Part shown: one piece after another, positions 20,900 to 31,599 of the stretch | Numbering within the stretch: position 1 is the first letter of the stretch | Layout: the number at the start of each line of letters is the position of its first letter | From: Caldicellulosiruptor morganii | Lineage (GTDB): Bacteria > Bacillota > Thermoanaerobacteria > Caldicellulosiruptorales > Caldicellulosiruptoraceae | Assembly: GCF_026810225.1 (NCBI RefSeq) | Contig: NZ_CP113865.1 | Location: forward strand, 1,074,001-1,138,000 | DNA: 64,000 bases | Direction: 5' to 3' | The notes under the pieces: model-generated | The model's database searches: none | Told to the model about the DNA's origin: nothing | The model's input: the letters and a program-made list of their open reading frames with translations, nothing else | Position numbers and translations under genes: made by a program

Positions 20900-20909
20900 A
20901 CAGTTGTTT
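20898..20909 (-). promoter_or_regulatory. Probable LexA (SOS) box
   Basis: AAACAGTTGTTT on the plus strand fits the Gram-positive SOS core AAC-N4-GTT with one change in each outer base. It overlaps the -35 of lexA, the expected place for autorepression. Confidence 0.6.
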
Positions 20910-21023
20910 AGCATTTTACAAGAAAATTTTGCACAATAAATATTTATGCAAATTTGTATTGCACTATTTTTTCTTGATATAATATAATCAAACCGAAAAT
21001 CATAAAAACAGGGAGTGAGGGGT

Positions 21024-22286
21024 ATGAGTGCTAAAATTAATACAAAATACCCTGTAATTAAGACAGCCAATAATCATTCTAATTCTGTTAGTTACAGCAG
21101 TAAGGTTTCTACTCAATCCTTATCAAGTGGATGGTTTGTAACTAATAAACCATCATCACAGTTGACCCAGCCTTATAAGGTTACATTTTCGCAGATTAGT
21201 ACTTCTTCTCAAAAATCTTCAACAAGCAACAAGACTCATACCACAAACACAAGTGGTGGAGGACTTTTTGGCTTTATTTCAAACATTAAAAAAGATATTT
21301 CTGAAGCTGCTAAAAAAGTTAAAGACAACGTTAATGCATTTGTATCATCTGCATCTAAAACTGTCAGTAGCACAGTAAAAAGTGTAGAGCAAAAGGTTTC
21401 TTCGGCTGCAAAGGCTGTCTCCCATAGTGTTAACAATATCAAAAAGGATTTAGAGCAGACAGTCAGAGATGTGAAACAAAGAGTGCAGCAATTTGTTAAT
21501 TCTGAAAAGAAGAATGAGAAAGCCGATTCTAATCGTCAGAGTTCTGCGGCAAAGGTTAATGATAAGAAAGACAGGAGCGGTGGGACATATGTAATAACAA
21601 AGAATACCGGTTTAAAGAGTGATAATAATTCAGAAGGTAATAAAAATACCGGTAATATCAGTATTGACTTGAGCCCTTTTGATCCAAGAAAATCACCTGG
21701 GAATGCATTAAGCAACGGAAATGGAGTGAAAAATGTTATAAAATATACAAAGGCATACATAAAGGACAATTTCACAATAGTAGTGAAAAGGGCAGAAGAT
21801 AACAGGAAGTATGCGATAATAAAAGGTGCACGAAGTGAATCGGCTTTGGAGGAAGGGATAAAAGGCACAAGATATGCATTCAAAAATGCTGAAAAATACC
21901 CAGAGGTGTTCAAATTTATTAAAGGGAAGGTTGCAGTAAAAGAAGCGTTTAATCTAAAGAGTGTAGGTGGGAAAATATCTGTGGCAGGGATTGCCATTGA
22001 TACAGGGATTGATGTGTATAAAGATTTAAAGAGCAAAGCAGAGCCCAGCAAAGTAGCAGCTGATGCGGTTGTGGATGTTGCATTTGGAGCAGGTGGTATG
22101 GCAGTTGGTGCTTTAGCAGGGGCAGCTTTTGGAAGTGTTTTTGGACCGATTGGAACGGCAGCAGGTGCTTTGGCTGGGGGATTGTTTTATACATATATGA
22201 CTGAGTCTTATAAAGTAAATGGTAAATCTTTAAAGGATGCTGCAAAGCAATTGACCAAAGAGGTTTTTGATTATGCATTTAGATGA
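21024..22286 (+). CDS. Toxin-like protein with amphipathic repeats and a C-terminal glycine-zipper domain
   Basis: I do not recognise the exact family. The 420-residue protein starts with a Ser/Thr-rich region (1-85) without a signal peptide, followed by Ser/Val/Lys amphipathic helices (about 95-160), a polar linker with a [12 protein letters not shown] stretch (about 215), and a C-terminal domain (about 320-420). That domain has an Ala/Gly-rich glycine-zipper hairpin, [19 protein letters not shown], then [11 protein letters not shown]. The layout resembles polymorphic toxins of Firmicutes whose C-terminus enters membranes, but no LXG or WXG region is seen. ATG at 21024 with GGGAG fits better than the GTG nine bases earlier. 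A membrane protein follows. Confidence 0.6.
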   Translation: MSAKINTKYPVIKTANNHSNSVSYSSKVSTQSLSSGWFVTNKPSSQLTQPYKVTFSQISTSSQKSSTSNKTHTTNTSGGGLFGFISNIKKDISEAAKKVKDNVNAFVSSASKTVSSTVKSVEQKVSSAAKAVSHSVNNIKKDLEQTVRDVKQRVQQFVNSEKKNEKADSNRQSSAAKVNDKKDRSGGTYVITKNTGLKSDNNSEGNKNTGNISIDLSPFDPRKSPGNALSNGNGVKNVIKYTKAYIKDNFTIVVKRAEDNRKYAIIKGARSESALEEGIKGTRYAFKNAEKYPEVFKFIKGKVAVKEAFNLKSVGGKISVAGIAIDTGIDVYKDLKSKAEPSKVAADAVVDVAFGAGGMAVGALAGAAFGSVFGPIGTAAGALAGGLFYTYMTESYKVNGKSLKDAAKQLTKEVFDYAFR

Positions 22287-22331
22287 TAAAAATTGTGTAT
22301 GAAATTCCCAGGTGGAAGGACTGATTGAATT

Positions 22332-23135
22332 ATGACATTAGAAGAATACCGTATAAAAAAATACCTGATAGAAAGTGAACCATATATTGATGACCCATCA
22401 GAGTTTAAAAGTAGTACAAAAATTAATTTACTTGCATATCTATTTTTCGCAGGAATGTCAGTTTTAATGCCAATGCTTATTGCAAAGAATTTAATCACCA
22501 GGGTTATTTTTTTGACAGTGATTGGATTGTTTGTGTTTTTCAGTATATGGGCAATATATATTTTAAGAAGCCCTTACAAAAGGCAAAGGCAGATTGTACT
22601 TTATAATGGATTGTTCTATTTAGTATTCTCGTTAATTCTCTTGGTGGGTGCAGTGGAACATGTAGGTATGCTATTGCACCTGCATATTCTTGCATTTTTA
22701 TTTGTTGCAATTTATATAGGAATTTTCTGGTTATTGTACAGGGTATATATTCCAAGGAAGCTTAAGGGCTGGAGATCGAAGTTTTACGAGACCAAGCTGG
22801 GCAGGAAGATACTTGGTATTGCCACAGCAATTATTCCTTTTGCAGGAACTCTTGGTATAGCAATAGCCAAGATGACAAAAGATTATCTCAGTCAGGAGCA
22901 GGTATATTTTGCGATAGCGATGAGTTGTTTGGTTCTTTCTTATATGTGTGTTAAAGGGAGCGAGAATATATACAGGTATTATTTAATGCAGAGGTATCCC
23001 CAGTGTGCTATTTATTATGAGCCACCAAAGGAGAAGAGAAAGAGGACTACCAGGAAGAGTGGGAAGGATGAAAAGGCTCGAGATGATTTAGACAAAGTTC
23101 AAAAACAAAGAGGGGTTGGAGGCAGTGAGGTATAG
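22332..23135 (+). CDS. Six-helix membrane protein, unknown function
   Basis: Unrecognised. The 267-residue protein has about six hydrophobic segments (roughly residues 31-50, 55-77, 90-108, 112-135, 158-178, 190-207) and a Lys/Arg-rich cytoplasmic tail (230-260). It sits 45 bp after the toxin-like gene and overlaps the next gene, so the three are likely one operon. An immunity or membrane-partner role is possible but only inferred from position. Confidence 0.6.
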   Translation: MTLEEYRIKKYLIESEPYIDDPSEFKSSTKINLLAYLFFAGMSVLMPMLIAKNLITRVIFLTVIGLFVFFSIWAIYILRSPYKRQRQIVLYNGLFYLVFSLILLVGAVEHVGMLLHLHILAFLFVAIYIGIFWLLYRVYIPRKLKGWRSKFYETKLGRKILGIATAIIPFAGTLGIAIAKMTKDYLSQEQVYFAIAMSCLVLSYMCVKGSENIYRYYLMQRYPQCAIYYEPPKEKRKRTTRKSGKDEKARDDLDKVQKQRGVGGSEV

Positions 23136-23799
23136 ATTTGAATGCACATATTTAGAAGCAGAGAGAGTATTTTTGGAGATTATTTCTGAGAAGATGGGCA
23201 AAAGATATATTCCGATGGAGAAGAAGGAGGATGTTTTTACCTGTGAGATAGAATTGAGCCCATCAGATATTTACAAATACATTTTTGTTATAGATGACAA
23301 CATTAGGCTAATTGACTTTTCAGCACCTTTTACCATTCCAACAGAAGATGGGCAAATATATTCGTGCATTGCTATAAATGCCGGTGGAGAGATTTTGACA
23401 TATGATTTTGAGCCAAGTATATATGTTAAAGATTTTGGTTTTTGCAATGAGGCAAAAGAAGACGAAAAGATGCTTTATAAAAGAGCTTTTTCAAAGAAAG
23501 ACAGGAAGGTTTGTGTTAGAATAGTATACACAGAAGTTCTGGGATTTCATCAAAGCAGTATACTTTGGTATAAGCCTGATGGAGAGTTTTTTGCTCAAAG
23601 TAGTGGAATTGTCTGGAGTGATGAAGAGAAAATGGACAACATAACCGAGTGGCATTATATAGAAATAGGAGAGGAAATACCAACAGGCAGATGAAAGGTA
23701 AAGTTATTTATTGATGGGCTGTATATCTTAGAAGACTATTTTGTAATAACTCCAACTGTATACGGTGTAGAGTCAGGTATATTAAAAACGAGAATATAA
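23125..23799 (+). pseudogene. Two-domain beta-sandwich protein interrupted by an in-frame TGA
   Basis: Reads 189 codons to TGA at 23692-23694, then stays open in the same frame for 34 more codons to TAA at 23797. The first half resembles a glycogen-binding-like early-set domain (YKYIFVIDDN, then DFSAPF). The second half ends GEEIPTGR-stop-KVKLFIDGLYI, and the text around the stop matches the pattern G-K-W-K-V-x-L-x-I-D-G of such domains, so the TGA sits where Trp (TGG) is expected. GTG 23125 with AGAGGGG 9 bp upstream is the best start and overlaps the previous gene by 11 bp. Function unknown. Confidence 0.65.
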
Positions 23800-23865
23800 A
23801 ACTTTTACTTCTTTCTATTTCACTTAGGTGTTTAAAACTTCTCTTCTTTGTGGTGTTATTATTAC

Positions 23866-23941
23866 AAGCCATAGCTTCAAACCTCCTGTGTATGGTTTTG
23901 TCTTTTCAACTAATATCATACACAGTTTGAAGCTATGGCTT
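23866..23941. repeat. Long imperfect palindrome (stem-loop)
   Basis: AAGCCATAGCTTCAAAC (23866-23882) and its complement (23925-23941) form 17 bp; TGTGTATG (23887-23894) and CATACACA (23917-23924) add 8 bp, with a 4-nt bulge (CTCC) on the left side and a 22-nt loop. It has no T run on either side. It lies in the 290-bp gap between the broken accessory gene and pta. Confidence 0.75.
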
Positions 23942-24008
23942 CAATGTTTATTGACACTGTTTCGTTTAAATTTACAACAAACATCTTTAAAATTTTGCAG
24001 ATTAATTC

Positions 24009-24038
24009 TTGTATACAAGATACAATTTAGTTTATAAT
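24009..24038 (+). promoter_or_regulatory. Probable pta-ackA promoter with a GntR-like palindrome
   Basis: TTGTAT (24009-24014) and TATAAT (24033-24038) are 18 bp apart. The -35 lies inside the perfect 12-bp palindrome CTTGTATACAAG (24008-24019), the same core as the gluconate operator of Bacillus GntR. Confidence 0.55.
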
Positions 24039-24086
24039 ATATAAGGTGCAAAAATGTTAAACAATAAACGAAAGGGGCTTTCAGAG

Positions 24087-25085
24087 ATGTCATTTATTGA
24101 TACAATAATAGAAAAAGCCAAGTCGAACCTCAAAACTATTGTGTTGCCAGAAAGCTATGAAGAGAGAAATTTGAAAGCTGCAAGCATTGTTCTAAAAGAA
24201 AAAATAGCGAAAATTGTGTTAGTAGGTAAAGAAGAAGAAATAAAAAAAGAAGCAGCAAAGTTTGGTGCAAATGTGGATGAAGCAATTTTCATTGACCCTG
24301 ATAACTTTGAAAGATTTGATGAATTTGTAAATGATTTTTATGAAATCAGGAAAAACAAAGGTGTGACACTTGAAGATGCAAGAAAAATTATGAAAGACTT
24401 AATGTATTTTGGAGTTATGCTGGTGTACAAAGGTTTGGCAGATGGTATGGTGTCTGGTGCAATTCACTCAACTGCCGATACACTGCGCCCAGCACTTCAA
24501 ATCTTAAAAACAGCACCGGGCGTAAAGCTTGTTTCGAGCTTTTTCATAATGGTTGTTCCAAATTGCGAATATGGGGAAAATGGAGTGTTGTTATACGCTG
24601 ATGCGGGACTAAATCCGAATCCTACAGCTGAAGAGCTTGCAGACATTGCCATTTCATCTGCAAAAAGTTTTGAAGCCCTGGTTGGAAAGACCCCAAAGGT
24701 TGCAATGCTTTCATATTCAACCAAAGGCTCGGCAAAATCAGAGATGGTTGACAAGGTGGTTGAGGCCACAAGAATTGCAAAAGAAAAGGCACCAGATATT
24801 TTGATAGATGGCGAACTTCAGGCGGATGCAGCACTTGTGCCGTCTGTTGCAAAACTAAAAGCACCGGGCAGTCCTGTTGCAGGACAGGCAAATGTGCTAA
24901 TCTTTCCTGACCTTGATGCGGGGAATATTGCATATAAGCTTACAGAGAGACTTGCTAAGGCAGAAGCTTATGGACCTATTACCCAGGGAATAGCAAAACC
25001 TGTAAATGATTTGTCAAGGGGCTGCAAGGCAGAAGATATAGTTGGCGTTGTGGCTATTACTGCTGTTCAGTCAATGATGAAATAA
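24087..25085 (+). CDS. pta: Phosphate acetyltransferase
   Basis: Converts acetyl-CoA and phosphate to acetyl phosphate, the first step of acetate formation. An upstream ATG (24054) is in frame, but ATG 24087 has AAAGGGG at correct spacing and gives a normal N-terminus ([12 protein letters not shown]) and length (332 residues). The family segments [13 protein letters not shown] and [17 protein letters not shown] are present. ackA follows after 24 bp. Confidence 0.96.
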   Translation: MSFIDTIIEKAKSNLKTIVLPESYEERNLKAASIVLKEKIAKIVLVGKEEEIKKEAAKFGANVDEAIFIDPDNFERFDEFVNDFYEIRKNKGVTLEDARKIMKDLMYFGVMLVYKGLADGMVSGAIHSTADTLRPALQILKTAPGVKLVSSFFIMVVPNCEYGENGVLLYADAGLNPNPTAEELADIAISSAKSFEALVGKTPKVAMLSYSTKGSAKSEMVDKVVEATRIAKEKAPDILIDGELQADAALVPSVAKLKAPGSPVAGQANVLIFPDLDAGNIAYKLTERLAKAEAYGPITQGIAKPVNDLSRGCKAEDIVGVVAITAVQSMMK

Positions 25086-25109
25086 ATTTTAAAAGGGGTA
25101 GGGTAACAG

Positions 25110-26309
25110 ATGAAAGTATTAGTGTTAAATTCAGGAAGTTCATCATTAAAATATCAGTTTATTGATACTGAGACAGAAATTGCTTTATGTAAAGGTGTTG
25201 TTGACAGAATTGGTTTGCCGGGAGCATTTATAAAACACCAGAAAAACGGACAGGAGATTATAAAAGAACAGGATGTAAAGGATCACAATGTGGCAATAAA
25301 ACTTGTTTTGGAGATGCTGACTCATCCTCAAATGGGGATAATAACCTCAATGGATGAGATTGATGCAATCGGTCACAGAGTTGTTCATGGCGGGGAATAT
25401 TTCAGTAATGCCGTGATTGTCAATGAAGAGGTAAAAAAGGCAATAAGAGAGTGTATTGAACTTGCTCCTCTTCACAATCCTGCAAATCTTATGGGAATTG
25501 AAGCGTGCGAAAAAGAAATTCCGGGGAAGCCCAATGTTGCTGTATTTGATACAGCTTTTCATCAAACAATGCCAAAGTATGCTTATATGTACTCTATTCC
25601 ATATGAGATGTATGAGAAATACAAAATAAGAAAGTATGGCTTCCATGGTACATCACACAAGTATGTTGCAATAAAAGCAGCAGAATACTTAAAAAGACCG
25701 CTGGAAGAATTGAAACTTATAACATGCCACTTAGGGAATGGTTCAAGTGTTTGTGCAATAAAGTATGGCAAATCAGTTGATACAAGTATGGGGTTTACAC
25801 CCTTGGCCGGACTTGCGATGGGAACAAGAAGCGGAACAATTGATCCTGCTGTTATTCTGTACATTATGGAAAAAGAAAATATGGATGTTAAACAAATGAA
25901 TGATTTCCTGAATAAAAAATCGGGTGTTTTGGGTATTTCTGGTGTCAGCAGTGATTTTAGGGATTTAGAAAGAGCAGCTAACGAAGGAAATGAAAGAGCT
26001 CAGCTTGCAATTGATATGTTCTGCTACAGGGTAAAAAAATATATTGGAGAATATGCGGCAGTTTTGGGCGGGGCTGATGCAATTGTTTTCACCGCCGGAA
26101 TAGGAGAGAACAATGCAGTTGTTAGAGATAGGTGTCTTACTGATTTAGAATATATGGGGGTTTTATATGACAGAGAAAGAAACTTCAATGCAGAAAAAGG
26201 TAAAGTATTTGAAATCAACAAACCGGAAAGCAAAGTAAAGGTTTTAATAGTTCCAACAAACGAAGAGCTAATGATTGCAAGGGAGACAAAAAGATTACTG
26301 GAAAAGTAA
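25110..26309 (+). CDS. ackA: Acetate kinase
   Basis: Makes ATP and acetate from acetyl phosphate. The 399-residue protein has the signatures [12 protein letters not shown] at the N-terminus, [18 protein letters not shown] and [20 protein letters not shown] precedes the ATG. Together with pta it completes the acetate branch of fermentation. Confidence 0.97.
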   Translation: MKVLVLNSGSSSLKYQFIDTETEIALCKGVVDRIGLPGAFIKHQKNGQEIIKEQDVKDHNVAIKLVLEMLTHPQMGIITSMDEIDAIGHRVVHGGEYFSNAVIVNEEVKKAIRECIELAPLHNPANLMGIEACEKEIPGKPNVAVFDTAFHQTMPKYAYMYSIPYEMYEKYKIRKYGFHGTSHKYVAIKAAEYLKRPLEELKLITCHLGNGSSVCAIKYGKSVDTSMGFTPLAGLAMGTRSGTIDPAVILYIMEKENMDVKQMNDFLNKKSGVLGISGVSSDFRDLERAANEGNERAQLAIDMFCYRVKKYIGEYAAVLGGADAIVFTAGIGENNAVVRDRCLTDLEYMGVLYDRERNFNAEKGKVFEINKPESKVKVLIVPTNEELMIARETKRLLEK

Positions 26310-26318
26310 ATTAAAAAA

Positions 26319-26358
26319 GGGCTGCTTTTAAGTAAATTTTAGCAGCCCTGTCTTTTTT
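26319..26358. terminator. Terminator between ackA and the converging superoxide reductase gene
   Basis: GGGCTGCT (26319-26326) pairs with AGCAGCCC (26341-26348). T-rich sequence follows on the plus strand and an A run (26313-26318) precedes it, so it may work for both strands. Confidence 0.8.
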
Positions 26359-26734
26359 ATTCTTTTTTCCAAAGCCCATGCAGATTGCAATATTCATAAG
26401 CAACAAGTTTATCGGCAGATACATCAAATAAAGCTTTTGGTTCATCGCCGGGTTTTAGGTATTTTCTGTAGACAACATCATCTGCTATTAGTTCGATCCA
26501 CATAATATAGTGTTTTTCTTCCATTGGATGTGGAACTTCTCCCACCTTAACTAAAATGCCTTCTTCTGTTTTTTCAATTACAGGTACATGCTTTTCTAAA
26601 CTTGCGTCGACTGTATTTGCTTCAATCAAAGTCATTGGTTGACCACAGCAGACCAGCTGCCCGCCACCTGCAAATAAAACTTCTACAATGTTTCCACAAA
26701 TTTCACATTTATAAACGTTTCCTCTTTTTACCAT
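26357..26734 (-). CDS. dfx: Superoxide reductase (desulfoferrodoxin)
   Basis: Reduces superoxide to peroxide without making oxygen, a common defence in anaerobes. The 125-residue protein has an N-terminal desulforedoxin iron site (Cys10, Cys13, Cys29, Cys30) and the catalytic non-haem iron ligands His49 (after Glu47-Lys48), His69, His75, Cys116 and His119. All ligands are in place. It is transcribed away from valS. Confidence 0.95.
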   Translation of the reverse strand: MVKRGNVYKCEICGNIVEVLFAGGGQLVCCGQPMTLIEANTVDASLEKHVPVIEKTEEGILVKVGEVPHPMEEKHYIMWIELIADDVVYRKYLKPGDEPKALFDVSADKLVAYEYCNLHGLWKKE

Positions 26735-26818
26735 ATCAATATAGCCTCCCTTGTAAAATTTGAATTTTTAAATTACAATTACTTTATACCCACAAAAATA
26801 AAAAACTAAACAAAGAGT

Positions 26819-26847
26819 TTGAAATTAAAATAATTTTGAAATAATAT
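26819..26847 (+). promoter_or_regulatory. Probable valS promoter
   Basis: TTGAAA (26819-26824) and TAATAT (26842-26847) are 17 bp apart. The leader is short, and no T-box structure is seen. Confidence 0.5.
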
Positions 26848-26887
26848 AAAAAGTGAAATCAAAACTTTGAAAGGAGGATGAAAGAAG

Positions 26888-29512
26888 GTGCAAAAGGTCT
26901 ACAATCCTCAAGAGGTTGAAGATAGGCTTTATAAGATGTGGCTTGAAAAAAAATACTTTCATGCAAGGATTGACTGGTCAAAAAAACCTTTTACAATTGT
27001 AATTCCACCTCCGAATATTACAGGGCAACTACATATGGGACATGCTCTGAACAATACCATTCAAGATATCTTGATAAGATTTAAGAGAATGCAGGGTTAT
27101 TGTGCACTCTGGCTTCCCGGCACTGACCATGCAAGTATTGCAACTGAAGCAAAGATTGTTGAGAAGATGAAAGAAGAAGGTCTCACAAAAGAGATGATAG
27201 GAAGGGAGAAATTTTTAGAGCGTGCATGGGAGTGGAAAAGAGTCTATGGCGGCAGGATAATTGAGCAGCTTAAGAAACTTGGGGCTTCTTGCGACTGGGA
27301 CAGAGAGCGTTTTACAATGGATGAAGGACTTTCCAACGCAGTAAAAGAGGTTTTTGTAAGACTTTATGAAAAAGGTTTAATCTATAAAGGCGAAAGAATG
27401 ATCAACTGGTGTCCCACTTGTAAAACAACCATTTCAGATGCTGAAGTGGAGTATGAAGAAAAAAAAGGGAAGCTGTGGTATATTAAGTATCCAGGGGAGG
27501 ACAACTCTTTCTTTGTGGTTGTTGCAACAACAAGACCTGAAACAATGCTTGGTGACACTGCTGTTGCAGTAAATCCTAACGATGAAAGATATAAACATCT
27601 GATTGGAAAAAAAGTTGTGCTTCCTCTTGTGAACAGAGAAATACCAATCATTGCAGATGAATACGTAGATATGGAATTTGGTACAGGTGTTGTAAAAATT
27701 ACTCCCGCTCATGACCCAAATGACTTTGAGATAGGACAAAGACATAATCTACCAATGATACAGGTAATTGATACAAAAGGGTATATGAATGAAAATGCTG
27801 GCAGATATGCAGGACAGGACAGATTTGAGGCAAGAAAAAATATTGTAAATGACCTAAAAAGTCTTGGACTTCTTGTAAAAGAAGAGGACTATACTCACAA
27901 CGTAGGTCACTGTTATAGGTGTTCCACAGTAATTGAACCGCTTGTATCCAAGCAGTGGTTTGTCAAAATGAAACCGTTGGCAGAGCCTGCAATAAGAGTG
28001 GTAAAGAAAGGTAGAATAAGATTTATTCCTGAAAGGTTTGAAAAGATATATTTTAACTGGATGGAAAATATAAAAGACTGGTGTATTTCAAGACAGCTTT
28101 GGTGGGGGCATAGAATTCCTGCATATTATTGTAGAGATTGTGACAATATGATGGTGAGTCGTGAGGAAGTAAAGATATGCTCAAAGTGTGGTTCTGCCAA
28201 TGTATATCAGGACGAAGATACTCTTGATACATGGTTTTCATCGGCACTATGGCCATTTTCGACACTTGGATGGCCAGAGGAAACAGAGGATTTGAAGTAC
28301 TTTTATCCAACCGATGTTCTGGTAACGGCATATGATATAATCTTCTTCTGGGTTGCAAGAATGATTTTTTCAGCTCTTGAACACATGGGAAAAGAGCCAT
28401 TTAAGTATGTACTGATTCACGGAATTGTAAGAGATGCTCAGGGTCGCAAAATGAGCAAGTCACTTGGCAATGGAATAGACCCGCTTGAGATAATAGAAAA
28501 ATACGGTGCAGATGCTTTAAGATTTACACTTGTTACAGGAATTTCACCTGGAAATGATACAAGATTTCATATGGAAAAGGTTGAGGCGAACAGAAACTTT
28601 GCAAACAAGATCTGGAATGCAGCAAGGTTTGTAATAATGAACCTTGATATTGATACAAAATACAAGCCTGATGAAAGTAAATTTACATTTACAGAAAGAT
28701 GGATTCTGTCAAGGTTGGATGCACTTATTAAGGAGGTTACTGAAAACCTTGAAAAGTTTGAAATAGGCATTGCAGCTCAAAAGCTTTACGACTTTATTTG
28801 GGATGAATTTTGTGACTGGTATATTGAGATGTCAAAACCAATTCTTTACAACAAAGAAGCGGAGAACAACAGAGAGGTACAGTATGTTCTTTTAACAGTG
28901 CTTACCAGCGTATTAAAACTTTTGCATCCATTTATGCCGTTTGTAACAGAAGAGATTTATTTGAACCTCCCGCATGATGAAGAAAGTCTTGTTATAGCTA
29001 AGTGGCCAGAGCCAGGAGGGTATACTTATTCTCAGGATATTTCTATGGTTGAAAAGCTGATTGAACTTATAAGAAGTATCAGAAACCTCAGGGTAGAAAA
29101 AAATATACCTGCAAGTTTAAAACCGACAGTCTTTATAAAAACTGATGATGTGAGTATGCTTCAGCAAAGAGAGCTCTGGGAGATTTACGCAAAGAGGCTT
29201 GCAAATATAGAAGAGGTTGTGGTAGCTCAGGATGCTCCGCAAGACAGTGTTTCACTTGTTCTATCTTGGGGTGTTGCGTATATCAAACTCAGAGAAATTA
29301 TTGATATTCAAAAAGAGCTCGAAAGACTTACCGAGGAAAGAGAAAGACTGCTAAAAGAAGTTGAAAGGTCTGAAAAGCTGCTTGGTAATCAGAACTTTTT
29401 GCAAAAAGCTCCCCAGAAAGTTGTAGACGAGGAAAAAGAAAAATATGAGAGATACAAACAGATGTTAAGATCTGTTGAAGATCAGCTTGAGAGAATTAGA
29501 AGCTTAAGGTGA
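26888..29512 (+). CDS. valS: Valyl-tRNA synthetase
   Basis: Charges tRNA-Val. The 874-residue class I enzyme carries the HIGH-type motif HMGH (in [14 protein letters not shown]), an editing domain, KMSKS (KMSKSLGN) and a C-terminal coiled-coil arm. It uses a GTG start with AAGGAGG upstream. folC begins one base after the stop. Confidence 0.97.
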   Translation: MQKVYNPQEVEDRLYKMWLEKKYFHARIDWSKKPFTIVIPPPNITGQLHMGHALNNTIQDILIRFKRMQGYCALWLPGTDHASIATEAKIVEKMKEEGLTKEMIGREKFLERAWEWKRVYGGRIIEQLKKLGASCDWDRERFTMDEGLSNAVKEVFVRLYEKGLIYKGERMINWCPTCKTTISDAEVEYEEKKGKLWYIKYPGEDNSFFVVVATTRPETMLGDTAVAVNPNDERYKHLIGKKVVLPLVNREIPIIADEYVDMEFGTGVVKITPAHDPNDFEIGQRHNLPMIQVIDTKGYMNENAGRYAGQDRFEARKNIVNDLKSLGLLVKEEDYTHNVGHCYRCSTVIEPLVSKQWFVKMKPLAEPAIRVVKKGRIRFIPERFEKIYFNWMENIKDWCISRQLWWGHRIPAYYCRDCDNMMVSREEVKICSKCGSANVYQDEDTLDTWFSSALWPFSTLGWPEETEDLKYFYPTDVLVTAYDIIFFWVARMIFSALEHMGKEPFKYVLIHGIVRDAQGRKMSKSLGNGIDPLEIIEKYGADALRFTLVTGISPGNDTRFHMEKVEANRNFANKIWNAARFVIMNLDIDTKYKPDESKFTFTERWILSRLDALIKEVTENLEKFEIGIAAQKLYDFIWDEFCDWYIEMSKPILYNKEAENNREVQYVLLTVLTSVLKLLHPFMPFVTEEIYLNLPHDEESLVIAKWPEPGGYTYSQDISMVEKLIELIRSIRNLRVEKNIPASLKPTVFIKTDDVSMLQQRELWEIYAKRLANIEEVVVAQDAPQDSVSLVLSWGVAYIKLREIIDIQKELERLTEERERLLKEVERSEKLLGNQNFLQKAPQKVVDEEKEKYERYKQMLRSVEDQLERIRSLR

Positions 29513-29519
29513 TATGATA

Positions 29520-30815
29520 ATGTCAATGACTTATGAGCAAGCGCTTGAATATATTCATGGGTCATATAAGTTTGGAGTGAAACTTGGACTTGAAAATATA
29601 AAAAAATTGCTTGAAATTATGGGCAATCCCCAGAAGGATTTAAAGGTTATTCATGTTGCCGGGACAAATGGAAAAGGTTCTACCTGTGCTTTTGTTAATC
29701 AAGTTTTGGTGGAAGCAGGATATAAGGTGGGGCTTTATACCTCACCTTACTTAGAAATTTTTAATGAAAGAATAAAGATTAATAACAATCCCATTTCTAA
29801 TGACGAACTTGCAATAATAACTGAATTTGTTAGGGATAAGGTAGAACTAATGATAGCTCAGGGCTTTAATCATCCTACTGAATTTGAGATAGTCACTGCA
29901 ATAGCCTTTGAATATTTTAAAAGAATGAATGTGGATTTTGTTGTGTTAGAAGTTGGACTTGGTGGGAGATTTGACGCAACAAATGTAGTTGAGAATCCAG
30001 AGCTTTGTATTATAACTTCTATTGGCTATGACCATATGGATATCTTGGGTCAGACAATAGAACAAATAGCATATGAAAAGGCTGGAATTATAAAAGAAGG
30101 TGCAACTGTTATTTTAGCAGTGCAGCGTTATAAAGAAGCGGTTGATGTTATTTCAAGAGTGTGTAAAGAAAAGGGTGCCAATTTGGTTGAGATGAGCAGT
30201 GAATACAAAATTATAAATAATAGTCTTGATGGAATTGTGTTTGATTGCATAACTCCAAAGAGTATATATAAAAATCTTGAAATTAAGCTGCTGGGAACAC
30301 ATCAGGTTGAAAATGCATTGAACTGTATATATGCATTTGAATATTTAAGAGAAAAATACAATATAGATACATCTTCACTTGTTAATGGGCTATTAAAAGC
30401 AAAATGGAATGGTAGATTTGAAGTCATTTCAAAAGATCCTCTTGTGATTCTGGATGGTGCTCATAATGTAGATGGGATGAAGGTACTTATTGACAACTGC
30501 AGGTGGTATCTAAAAGATAAGAAGATTATTGCTATTGTAGGAATTCTGAAAGACAAAGAATATCAGGAAATGCTTACTTTAATAAAAGAAATAGCCTCAG
30601 AGGTTATATTTACAGTTGTTCCATATCAAAAAAGGGCTTTTTCAACTGCAGAAGCAAAGGACGTTGCTGTAAGTTACCAGTTGGAATTTATCAAAGATTT
30701 CAGAGAAGCAATTAATATGGGTCTTAAAAGAGCAGAAGAAAACTCGGTTATCTTGATTTGTGGGTCTTTGTATTTGGTCGGTCCTGCAAGGACATATCTT
30801 AAAAGCATTTTTTAG
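29520..30815 (+). CDS. folC: Folylpolyglutamate synthase / dihydrofolate synthase
   Basis: Adds glutamate to folates. ATP-grasp-like Mur ligase family protein of about 431 residues. The P-loop GTNGKGST lies near residue 50, followed by the YTSPYLEIFNERI loop. Three ATGs lie close together (29514, 29520, 29526); AAGGTGA at the valS end best suits 29520. valS-folC is a common Firmicute pair. Confidence 0.95.
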   Translation: MSMTYEQALEYIHGSYKFGVKLGLENIKKLLEIMGNPQKDLKVIHVAGTNGKGSTCAFVNQVLVEAGYKVGLYTSPYLEIFNERIKINNNPISNDELAIITEFVRDKVELMIAQGFNHPTEFEIVTAIAFEYFKRMNVDFVVLEVGLGGRFDATNVVENPELCIITSIGYDHMDILGQTIEQIAYEKAGIIKEGATVILAVQRYKEAVDVISRVCKEKGANLVEMSSEYKIINNSLDGIVFDCITPKSIYKNLEIKLLGTHQVENALNCIYAFEYLREKYNIDTSSLVNGLLKAKWNGRFEVISKDPLVILDGAHNVDGMKVLIDNCRWYLKDKKIIAIVGILKDKEYQEMLTLIKEIASEVIFTVVPYQKRAFSTAEAKDVAVSYQLEFIKDFREAINMGLKRAEENSVILICGSLYLVGPARTYLKSIF

Positions 30816-30892
30816 TTATTGTAATTATGCAGCAACTGGTATAAAATAATAGTCAGAAAAAATCTTAATTGAAAAGAGGTGTAAAATACAGG

Positions 30893-31546
30893 ATGAAACT
30901 ATTTATCGATACTGCCAATATAAATGAAATAAAAGAAGCTTACTCCTGGGGAATAATTTGCGGTGTTACAACAAATCCTTCTTTAATTGCAAAAGAGGGT
31001 AGAGATTTTAAAGAAGTTGTGAATGAGATTTGTTCAATTGTAGATGGTCCAATCTCTGCAGAGGTAATTTCTCTTAAAGCAGAGGGTATGATTGAAGAAG
31101 CAAGGGATTTAGCAAAGATTCACAAAAATATTGTTATTAAGATTCCAATGACAGCAGAGGGACTAAAAGCTGTTTCTGTGCTATCTAAGGAAGGAATAAA
31201 GACAAATGTCACACTTGTTTTCTCAGCAGCTCAGGCACTTTTGGCAGCAAAAGCCGGTGCAACATATGTATCTCCGTTTGTAGGTAGGCTTGATGACATA
31301 GGCCAAAACGGAATTGAGCTTATCAAAGAGATTGTTCAGATATTTAAGAATTATCCTGATATAAAAACAGAGATAATTGCAGCAAGTATAAGACATCCTA
31401 TACATGTTATTGAAGCTGCAAAAGCAGGAGAAGATATTGCAACAGTTCCATTTAAGGTACTTGAGCAGATGACAAAGCATGCACTGACTGATGTAGGTAT
31501 AGAAAGATTTTTAAAAGATTGGGAGAAAGTACCAAAGAAAAATTAA
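30893..31546 (+). CDS. tal: Transaldolase / fructose-6-phosphate aldolase family
   Basis: Small (217-residue) transaldolase family TIM barrel. It begins with [10 protein letters not shown] and has GVTTNPSL and the Schiff-base lysine Lys83 in VIKIPMT. Members act either in the pentose phosphate pathway or as fructose-6-phosphate aldolase, and sequence alone does not decide. The frame opens at 30869, but ATG 30893 gives the standard N-terminus. Confidence 0.92.
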   Translation: MKLFIDTANINEIKEAYSWGIICGVTTNPSLIAKEGRDFKEVVNEICSIVDGPISAEVISLKAEGMIEEARDLAKIHKNIVIKIPMTAEGLKAVSVLSKEGIKTNVTLVFSAAQALLAAKAGATYVSPFVGRLDDIGQNGIELIKEIVQIFKNYPDIKTEIIAASIRHPIHVIEAAKAGEDIATVPFKVLEQMTKHALTDVGIERFLKDWEKVPKKN

Positions 31547-31547
31547 A

Positions 31548-31577
31548 AGCAACCTCTTTGCAGGTTGCTATTTTTTT
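31548..31577 (+). terminator. Terminator after the transaldolase gene
   Basis: AGCAACCT (31548-31555) pairs with AGGTTGCT (31562-31569), followed by ATTTTTTT. Confidence 0.85.
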
Positions 31578-31599
31578 AATTTCCAAATGGAGGGTTAGA

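Noticed and set aside
20837-21070. Upstream extension of lexA by 78 codons
   Set aside because: It would cover the lexA promoter and SOS box, and the family starts at [10 protein letters not shown].
23828-24037. Open frame of 69 codons before pta
   Set aside because: It lies across the long palindrome and the pta promoter and lacks a ribosome site; composition is not protein-like.
26735-26887. T-box leader for valS
   Set aside because: The gap is only about 150 bp, holds a simple promoter, and has neither the T-box sequence nor a terminator stem.
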